From: a bacterium
GTDB taxonomy: Bacteria > Bacteroidota > Ignavibacteria > Ignavibacteriales > Ignavibacteriaceae
Direction of reading: 5' to 3'
Length of the DNA stretch: 64,000 nt
Assembly: GCA_016716565.1 (NCBI GenBank)
Contig: JADJWC010000002.1
Span: 434,001 to 498,000 of the forward strand
In this document: positions 17,687 to 26,897 of the stretch, piece by piece
Layout of the letters: the number at the start of each line of letters is the position of its first letter
How positions within the stretch are numbered: position 1 is the first letter of the stretch
Position numbers and translations under genes: made by a program
The notes under the pieces: generated by a model
Seen by the model: the letters and a program-made list of their open reading frames with translations, nothing else
The model's database searches: none
Told to the model about the DNA's origin: nothing

Positions 17687-20011
17687 GTGAAAACTTCTTT
17701 CATAGTATTACTGTTTGCATTCGTGTGTGTACAAAACTTTCTGCTTAGCCAGACTGAAAGGTTTGTAATATCCGGTTTTGTAAAAGATGCTATTACAGGT
17801 GAAGCACTTGTTGGAACAAATATATTAGTTTATGATGATTCGCTTAGTCTTAACTTCCCTCCGGTAACTGGTACTGCAACTAACAGGTTCGGATACTATG
17901 CAATACCTTCTCTCAAGTCTCAAAAGTACATCTTAATTTTTCGACATATAGGGTACAAAACCGCAATTAGAGAAATATATTTAAAAGATGAAAAACAGTC
18001 GGAATCGCTGTCAGTTGAGTTGCTTGCAGAAGACATTCAGTTGAATGAGATTATAGTTGAAGGAGAAAAACAGGAACGCATTCTGACAAGTACAATTGAT
18101 ATTCCACCTGAATTATTGACTAACCTTCCTACACTCACTGGAGAAATTGACTTGTTTAAATCCCTTGAAATGTTGCCTGGAGTCGGAAAGGGTTCTGAGA
18201 TTTCCAGCGGCTTATATGTCAGAGGAGGTTCGCCAGATCAAACTTTAACTTTAGTTGACGGAACAATTCTTTATAATCCTGCTCATCTTGGAAATATTGC
18301 CAGTACTTTTAATTCAACTGCACTCAGTGATGTTAGATTAATAAAAGGAGCTTTTCCTGCTGAATATGGTGCAAGACTTTCAAGTGTCCTTGATGTAAAA
18401 TTACGTTCAGGTTCAAAGGAAAGAGAAAAAGGTATTGTTGGACTTGGAACGATAAACTCCTTTGGTGCTTTTGAAGGACCACTTGATAGTAATTCCACAT
18501 ATCTGGTGTCCGGGCGGTATATGTATTACGATATTATTCAAAAAAATTTTGATGAGGAAAGTTCAACTCCAAGATACAATTTTTATGATTTTAATGCGAA
18601 AGTCAACCTTTCGATTTCAGAAAGAAATGTTGTGGCGATAAGCGCTCTTTACAGCAAAGATCATGCTTATAGTCCACCCAGCATTAAAGATACAGACTAT
18701 GATATCGAATGGGAGAATTTAAATCTTAGTTTGAATTGGCTTCAGGTAAATACAAGATCTCTGCTTCTTAATTCTATAGTAAGTTTTATTAACTACAATT
18801 TCACATCAAAGATTGGTATCGATCCTAAATCCAAGACTTCTTATACTTATTTTTCCAATCCAGATCTTACTGATCTTTACTTTAGACAAAATGCCGAAAT
18901 GAAATGGCACCAGGATCATCTTTTCAAAACCGGAATTGACATTGCTTTACATAACTATGATGTGCTTTACAGCGATATTTATTCTGAAGCTCTGGAAAAA
19001 GATCCATATGCCGGTGTTGATATTTCATCGGTTGAAGCAGCATGGTATTTGCAGAGCGAATCCCAATTCGGATCAAGATTCAGTGCAAATTATGGGGGTC
19101 GGTTTTATTATTTCGGTTCAACAAAATATTTCAGCTTTGAGCCGAGAGTTTCACTTGCTTATAATCTTACTGCAGATTTTATTTTCAAGGGAGCATTTGC
19201 AATTGCACACCAATTCCTTCATCTGATCGAGCGAAATGACATCACTCTGCCAACCGATTTATGGTATCCCTCCACAAAAAAAATTGAGCCCAGTTATTCT
19301 ACCCAGTATGTACTGGGATTTGACTCGTACTGGTTTGATCAATCGTACAATTTTTCGGTTGAAGGGTTTTATAAGGATATGAAGAACCTTTATGAATTTA
19401 AAAACTCAATAGAGCTTGATCCACTGGATTTTTCAATCGAAGACCAATTCACGAAAGGTGAAGGAGAAGCTTACGGAGTTGAAATATTTTTGAACAAACT
19501 CAAAGGAAATTTATCCGGCTGGGTGGGTTACACATTATCCTGGTCCAAACGTCAGTTTGATGAGCTGAACGGCAGCAAAGTTTTCTATCCACGTTATGAC
19601 CAGCGACACGATTTTTCTTTCGTGGTAACTTATAAAATTCTTGAGAAGCTTAGTATTGGTGCAACGTGGGTTTATGCAACAGGACAAAGATATACCCTTC
19701 CGCCCGGTCAATATATTTTTGATCCTATCGGAACCGGAGGTGATCCGCAAATCCAATTTAATTACAGAGGACTGAACACGGAAAAGTTTCCTGCATACCA
19801 CAAACTTGATATTAATTTCAATTATTCCTTTAAGTGGCTGAATGCAGATTTTGAAGCTTATCTAACTCTATATAATCTTTACAACAGATTGAATACTTTT
19901 GCTCAATATGTAGTGATTGTCGAAAATGAAGTTGGAGAAGAAGTACCAGTTATTAAAAGAATAAGTTTATTTCCGTTTATTCCTTCAGCAGGAATTGCAA
20001 TTAAATTTTAA
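17687..20011 (+). CDS. TonB-dependent outer-membrane receptor with carboxypeptidase-like N-domain
   Basis: A 774-residue receptor beginning at GTG. After a signal peptide (about 1-21) come a CarboxypepD_reg-like domain (about 28-110, 'GFVKDAITGEALVGTNILV'), a plug domain ('LFKSLEMLPGVGKGSEISSGLYVRGG' region near 155-180) and a beta-barrel ending in Phe ('IAIKF'). This is the Bacteroidota receptor type that imports scarce nutrients with TonB energy. It overlaps the next gene's start (TAATG), followed by a double-rhodanese lipoprotein, so the substrate is presumably bound by those partners; it is not identifiable. A CirA/FecA-like iron or metal role is only a guess. Confidence 0.9.
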   Translation: MKTSFIVLLFAFVCVQNFLLSQTERFVISGFVKDAITGEALVGTNILVYDDSLSLNFPPVTGTATNRFGYYAIPSLKSQKYILIFRHIGYKTAIREIYLKDEKQSESLSVELLAEDIQLNEIIVEGEKQERILTSTIDIPPELLTNLPTLTGEIDLFKSLEMLPGVGKGSEISSGLYVRGGSPDQTLTLVDGTILYNPAHLGNIASTFNSTALSDVRLIKGAFPAEYGARLSSVLDVKLRSGSKEREKGIVGLGTINSFGAFEGPLDSNSTYLVSGRYMYYDIIQKNFDEESSTPRYNFYDFNAKVNLSISERNVVAISALYSKDHAYSPPSIKDTDYDIEWENLNLSLNWLQVNTRSLLLNSIVSFINYNFTSKIGIDPKSKTSYTYFSNPDLTDLYFRQNAEMKWHQDHLFKTGIDIALHNYDVLYSDIYSEALEKDPYAGVDISSVEAAWYLQSESQFGSRFSANYGGRFYYFGSTKYFSFEPRVSLAYNLTADFIFKGAFAIAHQFLHLIERNDITLPTDLWYPSTKKIEPSYSTQYVLGFDSYWFDQSYNFSVEGFYKDMKNLYEFKNSIELDPLDFSIEDQFTKGEGEAYGVEIFLNKLKGNLSGWVGYTLSWSKRQFDELNGSKVFYPRYDQRHDFSFVVTYKILEKLSIGATWVYATGQRYTLPPGQYIFDPIGTGGDPQIQFNYRGLNTEKFPAYHKLDINFNYSFKWLNADFEAYLTLYNLYNRLNTFAQYVVIVENEVGEEVPVIKRISLFPFIPSAGIAIKF

Positions 20012-20814
20012 TGTTAAGTATGTATAAAAAATTAAAACTATTCTTTGTGCTAATATTGATTTCTCTTTCGGCATGTGAAAACGAAGAATTGGTTAATCCT
20101 GAATTTAGTTATGAAGAATACGTAGTCGTTCAGGCAGAAATCCAGGCAAACAGATATTTCCCTGCCGTTCGATTTACTAAAACTCTTCCATTAGGAGTTC
20201 CATACAGAATTGAAGACGCTGAACTGAAAAACGTGATTGCGTATATTAAGCGAAATGGTATTCAAATTATTCCTTTAATTTATACAAGTAAGGGTCTCTA
20301 TCAACCATTGGAAGATTTTTTTGTTGTTGAAGGAGAAACGTATGAATTATTTGCGATGTACAACGATACTTATATTTACAGCATAACGCAGGTTCCATAC
20401 AAACCGGAACTCACGAACGTCTACTACAATTCAAGCGGCCATAATCTCAACGCAACGGTTTCATCAAAAGCTGGAGAAGTTTACGCTGCAATTTGGATTG
20501 TCACCACAACTCCGTCAGCAAAAGCCGATGACTATTTTGCCGTCACCTCAGCTATTCCAGGTACTGATGTGATTGCTACAACTTCCACCATTCCGGAAGA
20601 ATACAGAGGCGGTAACTATTCAGGTTTGCGGTACATCCAGGTAAATTCTTTCGATCAGTCTTTCAAAGATTATTTTAATACCAGAACTGCAGGCAGCCAG
20701 ATTAATGATCCCTATGTTCAGGGAGGCGGTGAGATAACCTGGAATGTTCACGGAGATAAAGTGATTGGTATGTTTATCGGAGTATCAAAGGGAATTCCTG
20801 AACTGGTATTTTAA
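20011..20814 (+). CDS. DUF4249-like outer-membrane lipoprotein
   Basis: A 267-residue lipoprotein (lipobox LSAC, Cys22) whose start codon overlaps the stop of the TonB receptor. The order 'VVQAEIQANRYFPAVRFTKTLPL', 'IEDAELKNVIAYI', 'EGETYELFAMYND' and 'ITQVPYKPEL' follows the DUF4249 pattern, a beta-sandwich family that in Bacteroidota is nearly always paired with a TonB-dependent receptor. By that pairing it probably sits at the cell surface and captures or presents the substrate. The family match is by eye. Residue positions: signal 1-21, sandwich 35-135, variable C-terminal part to 267. Confidence 0.72.
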   Translation: MLSMYKKLKLFFVLILISLSACENEELVNPEFSYEEYVVVQAEIQANRYFPAVRFTKTLPLGVPYRIEDAELKNVIAYIKRNGIQIIPLIYTSKGLYQPLEDFFVVEGETYELFAMYNDTYIYSITQVPYKPELTNVYYNSSGHNLNATVSSKAGEVYAAIWIVTTTPSAKADDYFAVTSAIPGTDVIATTSTIPEEYRGGNYSGLRYIQVNSFDQSFKDYFNTRTAGSQINDPYVQGGGEITWNVHGDKVIGMFIGVSKGIPELVF

Positions 20815-20817
20815 TTT

Positions 20818-21837
20818 ATGATGAAATTTCATTTACAAATATTAATCGCACTTCTAATAATATTCAGCAGTTGTGTTGAAGATAACATCACTCCACCGCT
20901 CACTGGTGAATTAAATCCAACTGCAGAAATGCTGGTTTACTTTGAATCAAAGGGTGATTTTGTAAACAGTAATTCAGCTCCAGCACTGATCGATGCACAG
21001 GAAGTTTATTCAAACTTAGCAAATTATCTTATTATTGATTTAAGAAGTTCTGCTGATTTCAATGCTGGTCATATCGAAAGTGCGGTAAATATTTTAGATG
21101 ATAGCCTTTATAATTTTATAAAAACTATCGATGCCATCTCATATTCAAAAATAATTTTAGTCAGCAAGAACGGACAAAGTTCAGCATACTTCACCTGCCT
21201 GCTACGATTAGCTGGATACAATAATGTTTACTCGATGAAATATGGAATGGCTGCATGGAACCAGTTTTTTGCAGATAATTGGTTTAGTGCCTTGAGTGAC
21301 GCAGTGAACATTTCGTCGTATACAAATGAGGATTTTCCAAGAAATGAATTGACTGATTTGCCGTCAGTAACATTTGAAAATCCCGATGCATCACTTCCGG
21401 ATAGAGTCAATGCTCGAATAAAAAAAATTATTGAAGAAGGGTTTTACTACACGGATAATCTTCCATCAGAGAGTACTCATTATATAGTTTGCTACGGCAA
21501 AATGAGATTGTACTATGCTCGCAAATTTATAATTCTCGAAGGCAGAGGACATCCACCTGGTGCAAGGCTGTATATGGACAAGCCCGACTTTGAATTTAAA
21601 AGCGGCAAATACCTCCAATCATTGCCAAATAATCAGCCAATCTGTATTTATGATTACGATGGACAGCAAAGTGCCTGCATGACTGCATATTTAAGAGTAC
21701 TAGGTTATGATGTTACTTCCCTGCTTTTTGGGGCTAATCAATTATTTTACAGCAGGATGATGGATGAACCGGATTTAATGGAGTATGCCTTCTCTTCCTT
21801 AAAGATTAATAATTTTCCTTACGTTACAGGAGAATGA
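20818..21837 (+). CDS. Lipoprotein with two degenerate rhodanese domains
   Basis: A 339-residue lipoprotein (lipobox FSSC, Cys19). The first rhodanese-like domain (about 50-150) has 'IDLRSSADFNAGHIESAVNI' and the fold-typical 'YNNVYSMKYGMAAWN', but the active loop reads S-K-N-G-Q-S where the catalytic Cys should be. The second (about 185-320) has 'GQQSACMTAYLRVLGYDV' preceded by Tyr-Asp, so Asp replaces Cys. Neither can form the cysteine persulfide. It begins four bases after the DUF4249 gene, third in the TonB operon. A binding rather than sulfur-transfer role outside the cell is inferred. Confidence 0.8.
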   Translation: MMKFHLQILIALLIIFSSCVEDNITPPLTGELNPTAEMLVYFESKGDFVNSNSAPALIDAQEVYSNLANYLIIDLRSSADFNAGHIESAVNILDDSLYNFIKTIDAISYSKIILVSKNGQSSAYFTCLLRLAGYNNVYSMKYGMAAWNQFFADNWFSALSDAVNISSYTNEDFPRNELTDLPSVTFENPDASLPDRVNARIKKIIEEGFYYTDNLPSESTHYIVCYGKMRLYYARKFIILEGRGHPPGARLYMDKPDFEFKSGKYLQSLPNNQPICIYDYDGQQSACMTAYLRVLGYDVTSLLFGANQLFYSRMMDEPDLMEYAFSSLKINNFPYVTGE

Positions 21838-21840
21838 AAA

Positions 21841-21866
21841 AAAGGCGATTCATTAGAATCGCCTTT
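21841..21866. terminator. Bidirectional terminator between the rhodanese-like gene and ccmF
   Basis: An 11-base perfect stem (21841-21851 with 21856-21866) and four-base loop, flanked by A and T tracts on both sides. It separates two converging genes. Confidence 0.85.
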
Positions 21867-21887
21867 GAATTCTTATCAATAAAAACA

Positions 21888-24314
21888 TCAGGAAATAATC
21901 TTCGATTCTTTCAATCTTCTCGTCATCGCAATAAAGAAACCGATCACCATTATTGCAACGCCAGCCCATACAAGATTTACAAATGGTTTTATGCTGGCGG
22001 AAACGCTTAAGATTTCTGCTGTTGTAGTTTGAACAGATGCATTTTCAGTTTCAGAACCGTCGAGAGGAGTTAATGCAAGATCAATATTTCCAGCTGAAAG
22101 GTTTTCCAATTCAATTTTCAAATTCATTTCTTTTGATTCGAAGGAAGTGAATTCTACCTTCCCGCTGGTCTGCTTTCGTAAAAGTTCAATCTCGACTTTC
22201 TTACCGTCTTTTTCAATCTCGAGTACGGCACCCATTTGAAAATCTTTTCCTTCGCTCATTGCCTGCATAGTTTCGGCACCCAAGTTGAATTTCGTGAATG
22301 TAATTTTCGCTCCTTCAAATTCTGTTGAACCGCCTTTCTCCAAAGAGATGTGATTATGTGAATGCTGAGTCTGACTTTGTCCACCTTCATCATAACCTAA
22401 AGGAGCAAAATAAATGTCTTTTGTAAGAAGAGTAAGAATAGCTGGCTCACGGACTATGCTGTTGTTAAAATCACTTCTGTACATTATTGGGGCAATATTG
22501 TATTGTGAGTTACCTTTCTTAACATTTATGTTAAATGCATACTTGGTATTGTTTGCAATTAAGTTGTAGCCCGTAAAAGTCATTTCATAACCAAATGCAG
22601 ATGCTGGCTTGCCTTTTACAAGATCAACTGTAACTTCTTTGCTGTAAACTGCCGAGCCAATCACACCAAGAATGAATAACGCGATTCCAATATGAGCCAC
22701 ATATGCACCGAGCATTTTTAAGTTACCCTTTACTATTTTTATCGCAATGTCCAGATTTACAAATAATGCGAATGAGGTAGTGAGTGATAGAATAATTATC
22801 ATAATCTCTCTTACGCCACCAAAAATCACAAGCATAATTGTAAATAAAACTGCACCGGCTGCAGAGTAAGTTGATTTCTTTATCAATTCATTCAAATCTG
22901 ATCTTTGCCATTTGATTAGCAGACTTATACCATTGAGAAACATTATGATAATAGCGAGAGGGAGATGCATTTCATTATAGAATGCTGTATCGACGGAGGT
23001 CCCAAATAGTGGTGCGGATGTTCCGGCAAGTACTATTATCGCTGATGCGATCAATACAATCATTGCAGTAAAAAGTGCTAGTTCCCTTGAAAGAATACTT
23101 TCGTCGTCTCTGATATTTTCATTTAATGTTTTCCATCTGAATGCAATCATACCTAAACCAAGAAGTGTGAATGTGCCTATGAATAAAACAAGGAAGAGAT
23201 ATACGATCATTCCCGGATCAACAAATGAGTGTACAGATGCATCGCCGAGTACACCGCTTCTTGTTAAGAATGTGCTATATAAAACGAAAACATAAGTCAT
23301 AACACTTAATAACAAATTCGTCTTTGCATATTTACCAATTCCTCCCTGTGCCTGACTTCTCTTTTGAACGAGTAAAGTATGAATAGCTGCAACTCCAACA
23401 AGCCAGGGAATCAAGCTTGAATTTTCCACAGGATCCCATGCCCAGTAACCTCCCCATCCAAGCATTTCATAAGCCCAATAGCCGCCGAGCATTATTCCTA
23501 AACCTAGCACTCCCATTCCGGCGAGCATCCATGGAAATGCTTGTCTTACCCAATCTTTATAGTCATTCTTCATCATTGCGGCAATTGCAAAAGCGAATGG
23601 AACTGTAGCCATAGAAAATCCGGCAAACAATATCGGCGGATGTATCTGCATCCAGAAATTCAGAAGCTGCGGATTCAGTCCTCTTCCATCGGTAATGAAA
23701 TCATTTAGTGAAACACCGGCCTGAGATAGTAAACCTGCGAGCTCTTTATTTACCTGAATGAATCCCTGATTAGTGCTTTGATCCGTGAAGAAAAATTGCT
23801 GAATAAACGGAAGATTAAAAAACTGAGAATTTATGTGTTCGATTTTTACAAACACCGGATGAACCCAGATATACTCAAATGGATTTTTGAACCAGGGCGA
23901 AACCATAACTAGTAAGAATGATGTTGCCAGAGTGAATACAGCCATTACACGCGGTTCGAGGTCACCTCTTTTAGAAGTATATGACTGAAGAATTACTCCG
24001 ACGATTGCAGTCATTAATAGCCATAACATGAAACTTCCTTCCTGACCACCCCAAAAGGAAGAAGCAAGTTGAAAAACTCCAAGATTTCTTAAGTCGTTAT
24101 TACTGTAACTGTAGATGTAATTATACTGATATTGATGAGTAAGAATTGCATACCATAAATAAACGGATGCAGAGATAACCAGAACAGCCATCCCATGGTA
24201 AGCAATCCTTCCATAATTTAGAGTGTTTTTATACCCCCGGTAATTAAGAAAGTACATTATCATAGAGATAATGCTGAATGCAAGCGCAAGTGTGAGTATA
24301 ATACTTCCTATCAT
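21888..24314 (-). CDS. ccmF: Cytochrome c heme lyase CcmF
   Basis: An 808-residue polytopic protein of the CcmF/CcsA heme-handling family. The WWD signature is in 'WGGYWAWDPVENSSLIPW' (about 285-302), flanked by conserved external histidines such as 'QIHPPILF'. CcmF joins heme from CcmE to the CxxCH cysteines of apocytochromes. It is longer than the usual 640-680 residues because of a C-terminal periplasmic region (about 570-770) before the last membrane segment. It ends the ccmA-B-C-D-E-F cluster. Its clients here include the 13-heme protein at 7.2-8.4 kb. Confidence 0.95.
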   Translation of the reverse strand: MIGSIILTLALAFSIISMIMYFLNYRGYKNTLNYGRIAYHGMAVLVISASVYLWYAILTHQYQYNYIYSYSNNDLRNLGVFQLASSFWGGQEGSFMLWLLMTAIVGVILQSYTSKRGDLEPRVMAVFTLATSFLLVMVSPWFKNPFEYIWVHPVFVKIEHINSQFFNLPFIQQFFFTDQSTNQGFIQVNKELAGLLSQAGVSLNDFITDGRGLNPQLLNFWMQIHPPILFAGFSMATVPFAFAIAAMMKNDYKDWVRQAFPWMLAGMGVLGLGIMLGGYWAYEMLGWGGYWAWDPVENSSLIPWLVGVAAIHTLLVQKRSQAQGGIGKYAKTNLLLSVMTYVFVLYSTFLTRSGVLGDASVHSFVDPGMIVYLFLVLFIGTFTLLGLGMIAFRWKTLNENIRDDESILSRELALFTAMIVLIASAIIVLAGTSAPLFGTSVDTAFYNEMHLPLAIIIMFLNGISLLIKWQRSDLNELIKKSTYSAAGAVLFTIMLVIFGGVREIMIIILSLTTSFALFVNLDIAIKIVKGNLKMLGAYVAHIGIALFILGVIGSAVYSKEVTVDLVKGKPASAFGYEMTFTGYNLIANNTKYAFNINVKKGNSQYNIAPIMYRSDFNNSIVREPAILTLLTKDIYFAPLGYDEGGQSQTQHSHNHISLEKGGSTEFEGAKITFTKFNLGAETMQAMSEGKDFQMGAVLEIEKDGKKVEIELLRKQTSGKVEFTSFESKEMNLKIELENLSAGNIDLALTPLDGSETENASVQTTTAEILSVSASIKPFVNLVWAGVAIMVIGFFIAMTRRLKESKIIS

Positions 24315-24361
24315 CTAAACCTCGAGTCTGATTAAATTTTCTTAAATATCTTAGATAAATA

Positions 24362-24748
24362 TTACAACGAAGAGTTCGCCGTTTGCTCTTCGTATTTACT
24401 TGGACATTTAGTTAGAATGTCTTTGGCGTGAAAGTACCCATTCTGATATTTACCGGTTACAACAACACTGGTGGCACTTTCGAAATTGTTAGGTATTGAT
24501 CCTTCGTAAATTACTTTCATCTGGTTTCCATTATGATCGCTCATCATAAAGGAGAAGGTTTTATTTTGATTGTCAATCTGATAGTTCTTTTCTTTCACCC
24601 AGCTGCCCGTTGCTTTTACTGATTTTTCAGTTGACATTACTTTATTGAAATCGTCAACATATTCAATATTACTCTGAGTGAATAAATACCCCATCAACAC
24701 AAGAAATACTGCAATAATAATTCCCCCGAATATATATTTATTTTTCAT
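24362..24748 (-). CDS. ccmE: Heme chaperone CcmE, CxxxY variant
   Basis: A 128-residue protein with an N-terminal membrane anchor (about 5-24) and an OB-fold. CcmE covalently holds heme and hands it to CcmF. The usual heme-binding His of the HxxxY motif is Cys here: 'LTKCPSKYEEQ', giving C-x3-Y. That variant is known from archaea and sulfate reducers (system I*), where CcmH is typically missing; none is seen in this cluster either. Start ATG overlaps the ccmD stop (ATGA). Confidence 0.92.
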   Translation of the reverse strand: MKNKYIFGGIIIAVFLVLMGYLFTQSNIEYVDDFNKVMSTEKSVKATGSWVKEKNYQIDNQNKTFSFMMSDHNGNQMKVIYEGSIPNNFESATSVVVTGKYQNGYFHAKDILTKCPSKYEEQTANSSL

Positions 24749-24897
24749 TTTTTATCTCCACTTAATTCTTTTTCAATAGTTTTTAATCTTTTATCGAGGG
24801 CGAACATATAAAAAAATATTCCTACCCAAACAATGAGAACAATAATCATAACAATGTAAATAGCATTGTTCTGCAAAAAGTTGTAAAGACCGTCCAA
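24745..24897 (-). CDS. ccmD: CcmD-like small membrane protein
   Basis: A 50-residue protein starting at TTG, with GGAGG six bases upstream, two bases after the ccmC stop, and ending in ATGA overlap with ccmE. It has one membrane segment (about 13-32, 'IYIVMIIVLIVWVGIFFY') and a basic/acidic helical tail ('LDKRLKTIEKELS'). That is the CcmD plan, and the position between ccmC and ccmE fits. CcmD releases holo-CcmE from the CcmABC heme exporter. Confidence rests on size, topology and place, because CcmD sequences diverge. Confidence 0.85.
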   Translation of the reverse strand: MDGLYNFLQNNAIYIVMIIVLIVWVGIFFYMFALDKRLKTIEKELSGDKK

Positions 24898-24899
24898 AT

Positions 24900-25622
24900 T
24901 TATCCTCCCTGCCCTGTAATTGGGCTCATTAATTTTTTATCAAGCTTATCTTTAATAATTATTGATCGATAACCAACACGCCACATCCAGAAATATAGAA
25001 TAGTAAATCCAATCATCGAAAGGAAAAAGATTAGCTGCATATTTGAATTCATTTGAAAATCAATTACCGGTCCAGCATTTGAATCATCTGCTGAGCCAGG
25101 ATGAAGTCCTTTCATTATTCTTGGCATTATGAAAATAAAAAATGGAACCGTTACAAATGCAATCAATGAATAGACTGCAGATAGTGTTGCGCGTTTGTCT
25201 TCAGATTCAATTGAAGAACGAAGAGCAAAAAGAGCTCCGTAAATTAAAAGAATAGCAAAGATGCTTGTTTGTCTTGGATCCCAGCTCCAGAATTGTCCCC
25301 ACGCGAACTTTGCCCAAACCGCACCGGTAACAGTAGCAAGAATGCAGAAGATCATTCCAAGCTGTGCTGCTGAATGTGCTTTTGCGTCTTCATCAAGATT
25401 TTTAGTGCGTAAATATCTGAAACTAAAAATAGTGGACATTAAAAATGCAATTACGGTAAGCCATGCGGTTGGTACGTGAAAGAATATAATTTTCGCATTT
25501 TCCTCCAACCCGGGGATGAACGGAAATTCGTACCAGGCGCTTGGTTTCTCAACAATTGGAAATGCAATTCCTGCTATTGATACAAATGCTAAAAGTAAGA
25601 ATAAGAGAATTTTCCAGATCAT
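24900..25622 (-). CDS. ccmC: Heme exporter/handling protein CcmC
   Basis: A 240-residue protein with six membrane segments and the WWD motif 'WGQFWSWDPRQTS' (about 107-119), with conserved histidines in the preceding and following loops ('FFHVPTAW', 'GLHPGS'). CcmC binds heme at its external face and loads it on CcmE. It is followed two bases later by ccmD and starts 33 bases after ccmB. Confidence 0.95.
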   Translation of the reverse strand: MIWKILLFLLLAFVSIAGIAFPIVEKPSAWYEFPFIPGLEENAKIIFFHVPTAWLTVIAFLMSTIFSFRYLRTKNLDEDAKAHSAAQLGMIFCILATVTGAVWAKFAWGQFWSWDPRQTSIFAILLIYGALFALRSSIESEDKRATLSAVYSLIAFVTVPFFIFIMPRIMKGLHPGSADDSNAGPVIDFQMNSNMQLIFFLSMIGFTILYFWMWRVGYRSIIIKDKLDKKLMSPITGQGG

Positions 25623-25654
25623 AAAATTTTAACTAAAAAAACCTTTGATTTTGA

Positions 25655-26320
25655 CTAATCTTTCCAGATAAAATCGAACAGCATATAAGATGCAGTAAAC
25701 ATAATTACGTCGTAACCAACAACAATTGCTATTTCAAATTGAGATTCTTCAAAGCTTGTACCATCAAACGAGAACAAAGTTAATTGAACACAGGTAAGAA
25801 TCAAAGGTAATAAAATCGGAAAGGAAAGAACCGGATAGAGAGTGCCTTTTGCACCGGCTTTTGCAATAATTGCAGCGATTATCGTGGATGCAACCGCAAG
25901 TCCAATATTTCCCAAAATAAAGGTCAATAAAAAGAGAGAGAAATTTTGTACAACAAATTTTTCGAATAAAGCTGAATAAAGAAGAGCGATTACCAGGTTC
26001 ATGCAGAAGACGAGTATCAAGTTAAAAATCAGCTTACCTGAAAACACAGTTGTTGGAGAAGCAATTAGCTGAAGTGTTAATGTTGTTCCGCGTTCTTCTT
26101 CAGAGACAAATGCTCTTGAAAGACCAGACATCGCTGTGAAAAAAATAACCACCCAGAAAAGTCCTGCTGTAAGACTTTCGGTTATAGTTTCATTTCCAAT
26201 TGAAAAAAGAATTACACTAATCGCCACGATGATGAACATCGCCAGTGAATTGATCGCGTAGCGTGTTCGCAGTTCTGAATGAAAATCTTTTTTGAATAGT
26301 GCGTATGCTTGGGTTATCAT
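25655..26320 (-). CDS. ccmB: ABC transporter permease CcmB
   Basis: A 221-residue protein with six membrane segments, matching CcmB in length and in the region 'VISLSRAFVSEEERGT'-like motif seen here as 'MSGLSRAFVSEEERGTTLTL'. Works with CcmA in the ATP-driven step that frees holo-CcmE. A transposable element now sits between it and ccmA, so it may depend on a promoter in or after that element. Confidence 0.93.
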   Translation of the reverse strand: MITQAYALFKKDFHSELRTRYAINSLAMFIIVAISVILFSIGNETITESLTAGLFWVVIFFTAMSGLSRAFVSEEERGTTLTLQLIASPTTVFSGKLIFNLILVFCMNLVIALLYSALFEKFVVQNFSLFLLTFILGNIGLAVASTIIAAIIAKAGAKGTLYPVLSFPILLPLILTCVQLTLFSFDGTSFEESQFEIAIVVGYDVIMFTASYMLFDFIWKD

Positions 26321-26337
26321 AGTTTATTTATTTAACA

Positions 26338-26483
26338 TTTGGCTAAAGCCAATATTTATTTACCACTCATAACCACGAGCTAAAGCTCGTGGCTATTTAA
26401 AGTTGACTTTTCGCTGATATTAATTGCCACGACCTTCAGGTCGTGGAATAGATATCCCACCTGAGTCTTCGGCTTTAGCCAAA
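26338..26483. repeat. REP-like palindrome array downstream of the IS200-like transposase
   Basis: A perfect 13-base inverted repeat (26338-26350 and 26471-26483, TTTGGCTAAAGCC) encloses two hairpins, CCACGAGC...GCTCGTGG (26373-26392) and CCACGACC...GGTCGTGG (26427-26446). The right arm includes the transposase stop codon. This is the layout of a REP doublet linked to a Y1 transposase (REPtron/RAYT) or of the structured end of an IS200 element. Confidence 0.8.
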
Positions 26484-26897
26484 ATTATGTTTCTTGAGAA
26501 ATAAATTATATTCTTCTGCAAAAGATTTAAGACTATGGTGCTCCTCTTGATTTTTAATATAATCTTGTACTTTAGCGACTTGAGATTCGCTTACTGATAC
26601 TGCGATATATTCATCCTGCCATTCAAATTTTATATTCGTGAATTTGTTCTTATTAATCCAATTTGATGATTCACCTTTAATTAACATTACAATTTTACTG
26701 ATTGTCTGCTCTCTTCCAAGTGATATCAACAAGTGAATATGATCTTGAACGCAATTTATTGTATCTATAAAAATATCTTTTAATCTGGCGTTTTGCTTAA
26801 TGTGTTGCAAAAGAATTTGCTTTAATTCTTTGTTGATAAGCTTTTCTCTATTCTTCGTTGACCATATTAAATGTATCCAGATTCTCGTATATGGCAT
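26475..26897 (-). CDS. IS200-like Y1 (HUH) transposase
   Basis: A 140-residue protein of the Y1_Tnp family, the normal length of IS200 TnpA. The metal-binding HUH pair is 'DHIHLLISLG' (His-Ile-His near residues 52-54) and the catalytic Tyr is in 'VQDYIKNQEEHH' near residue 112. It acts on single-stranded DNA hairpins, consistent with the palindromes next to its 3' end. It appears intact. Whether it is a free IS200 or a domesticated REP-associated transposase cannot be decided without copy number in the genome. Confidence 0.92.
   Translation of the reverse strand: MPYTRIWIHLIWSTKNREKLINKELKQILLQHIKQNARLKDIFIDTINCVQDHIHLLISLGREQTISKIVMLIKGESSNWINKNKFTNIKFEWQDEYIAVSVSESQVAKVQDYIKNQEEHHSLKSFAEEYNLFLKKHNFG

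Larger units (their letters stand above)
26338..26897 (-). mobile_element. IS200/RAYT-like element inserted between ccmA and ccmB
   Basis: It comprises the Y1 transposase gene and its REP-like array. It lies inside the ccm cluster, with 17 bases to the ccmB start and about 70 bases to ccmA. No target-site duplication is expected for HUH transposons. The left boundary upstream of the transposase is uncertain. Confidence 0.75.
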
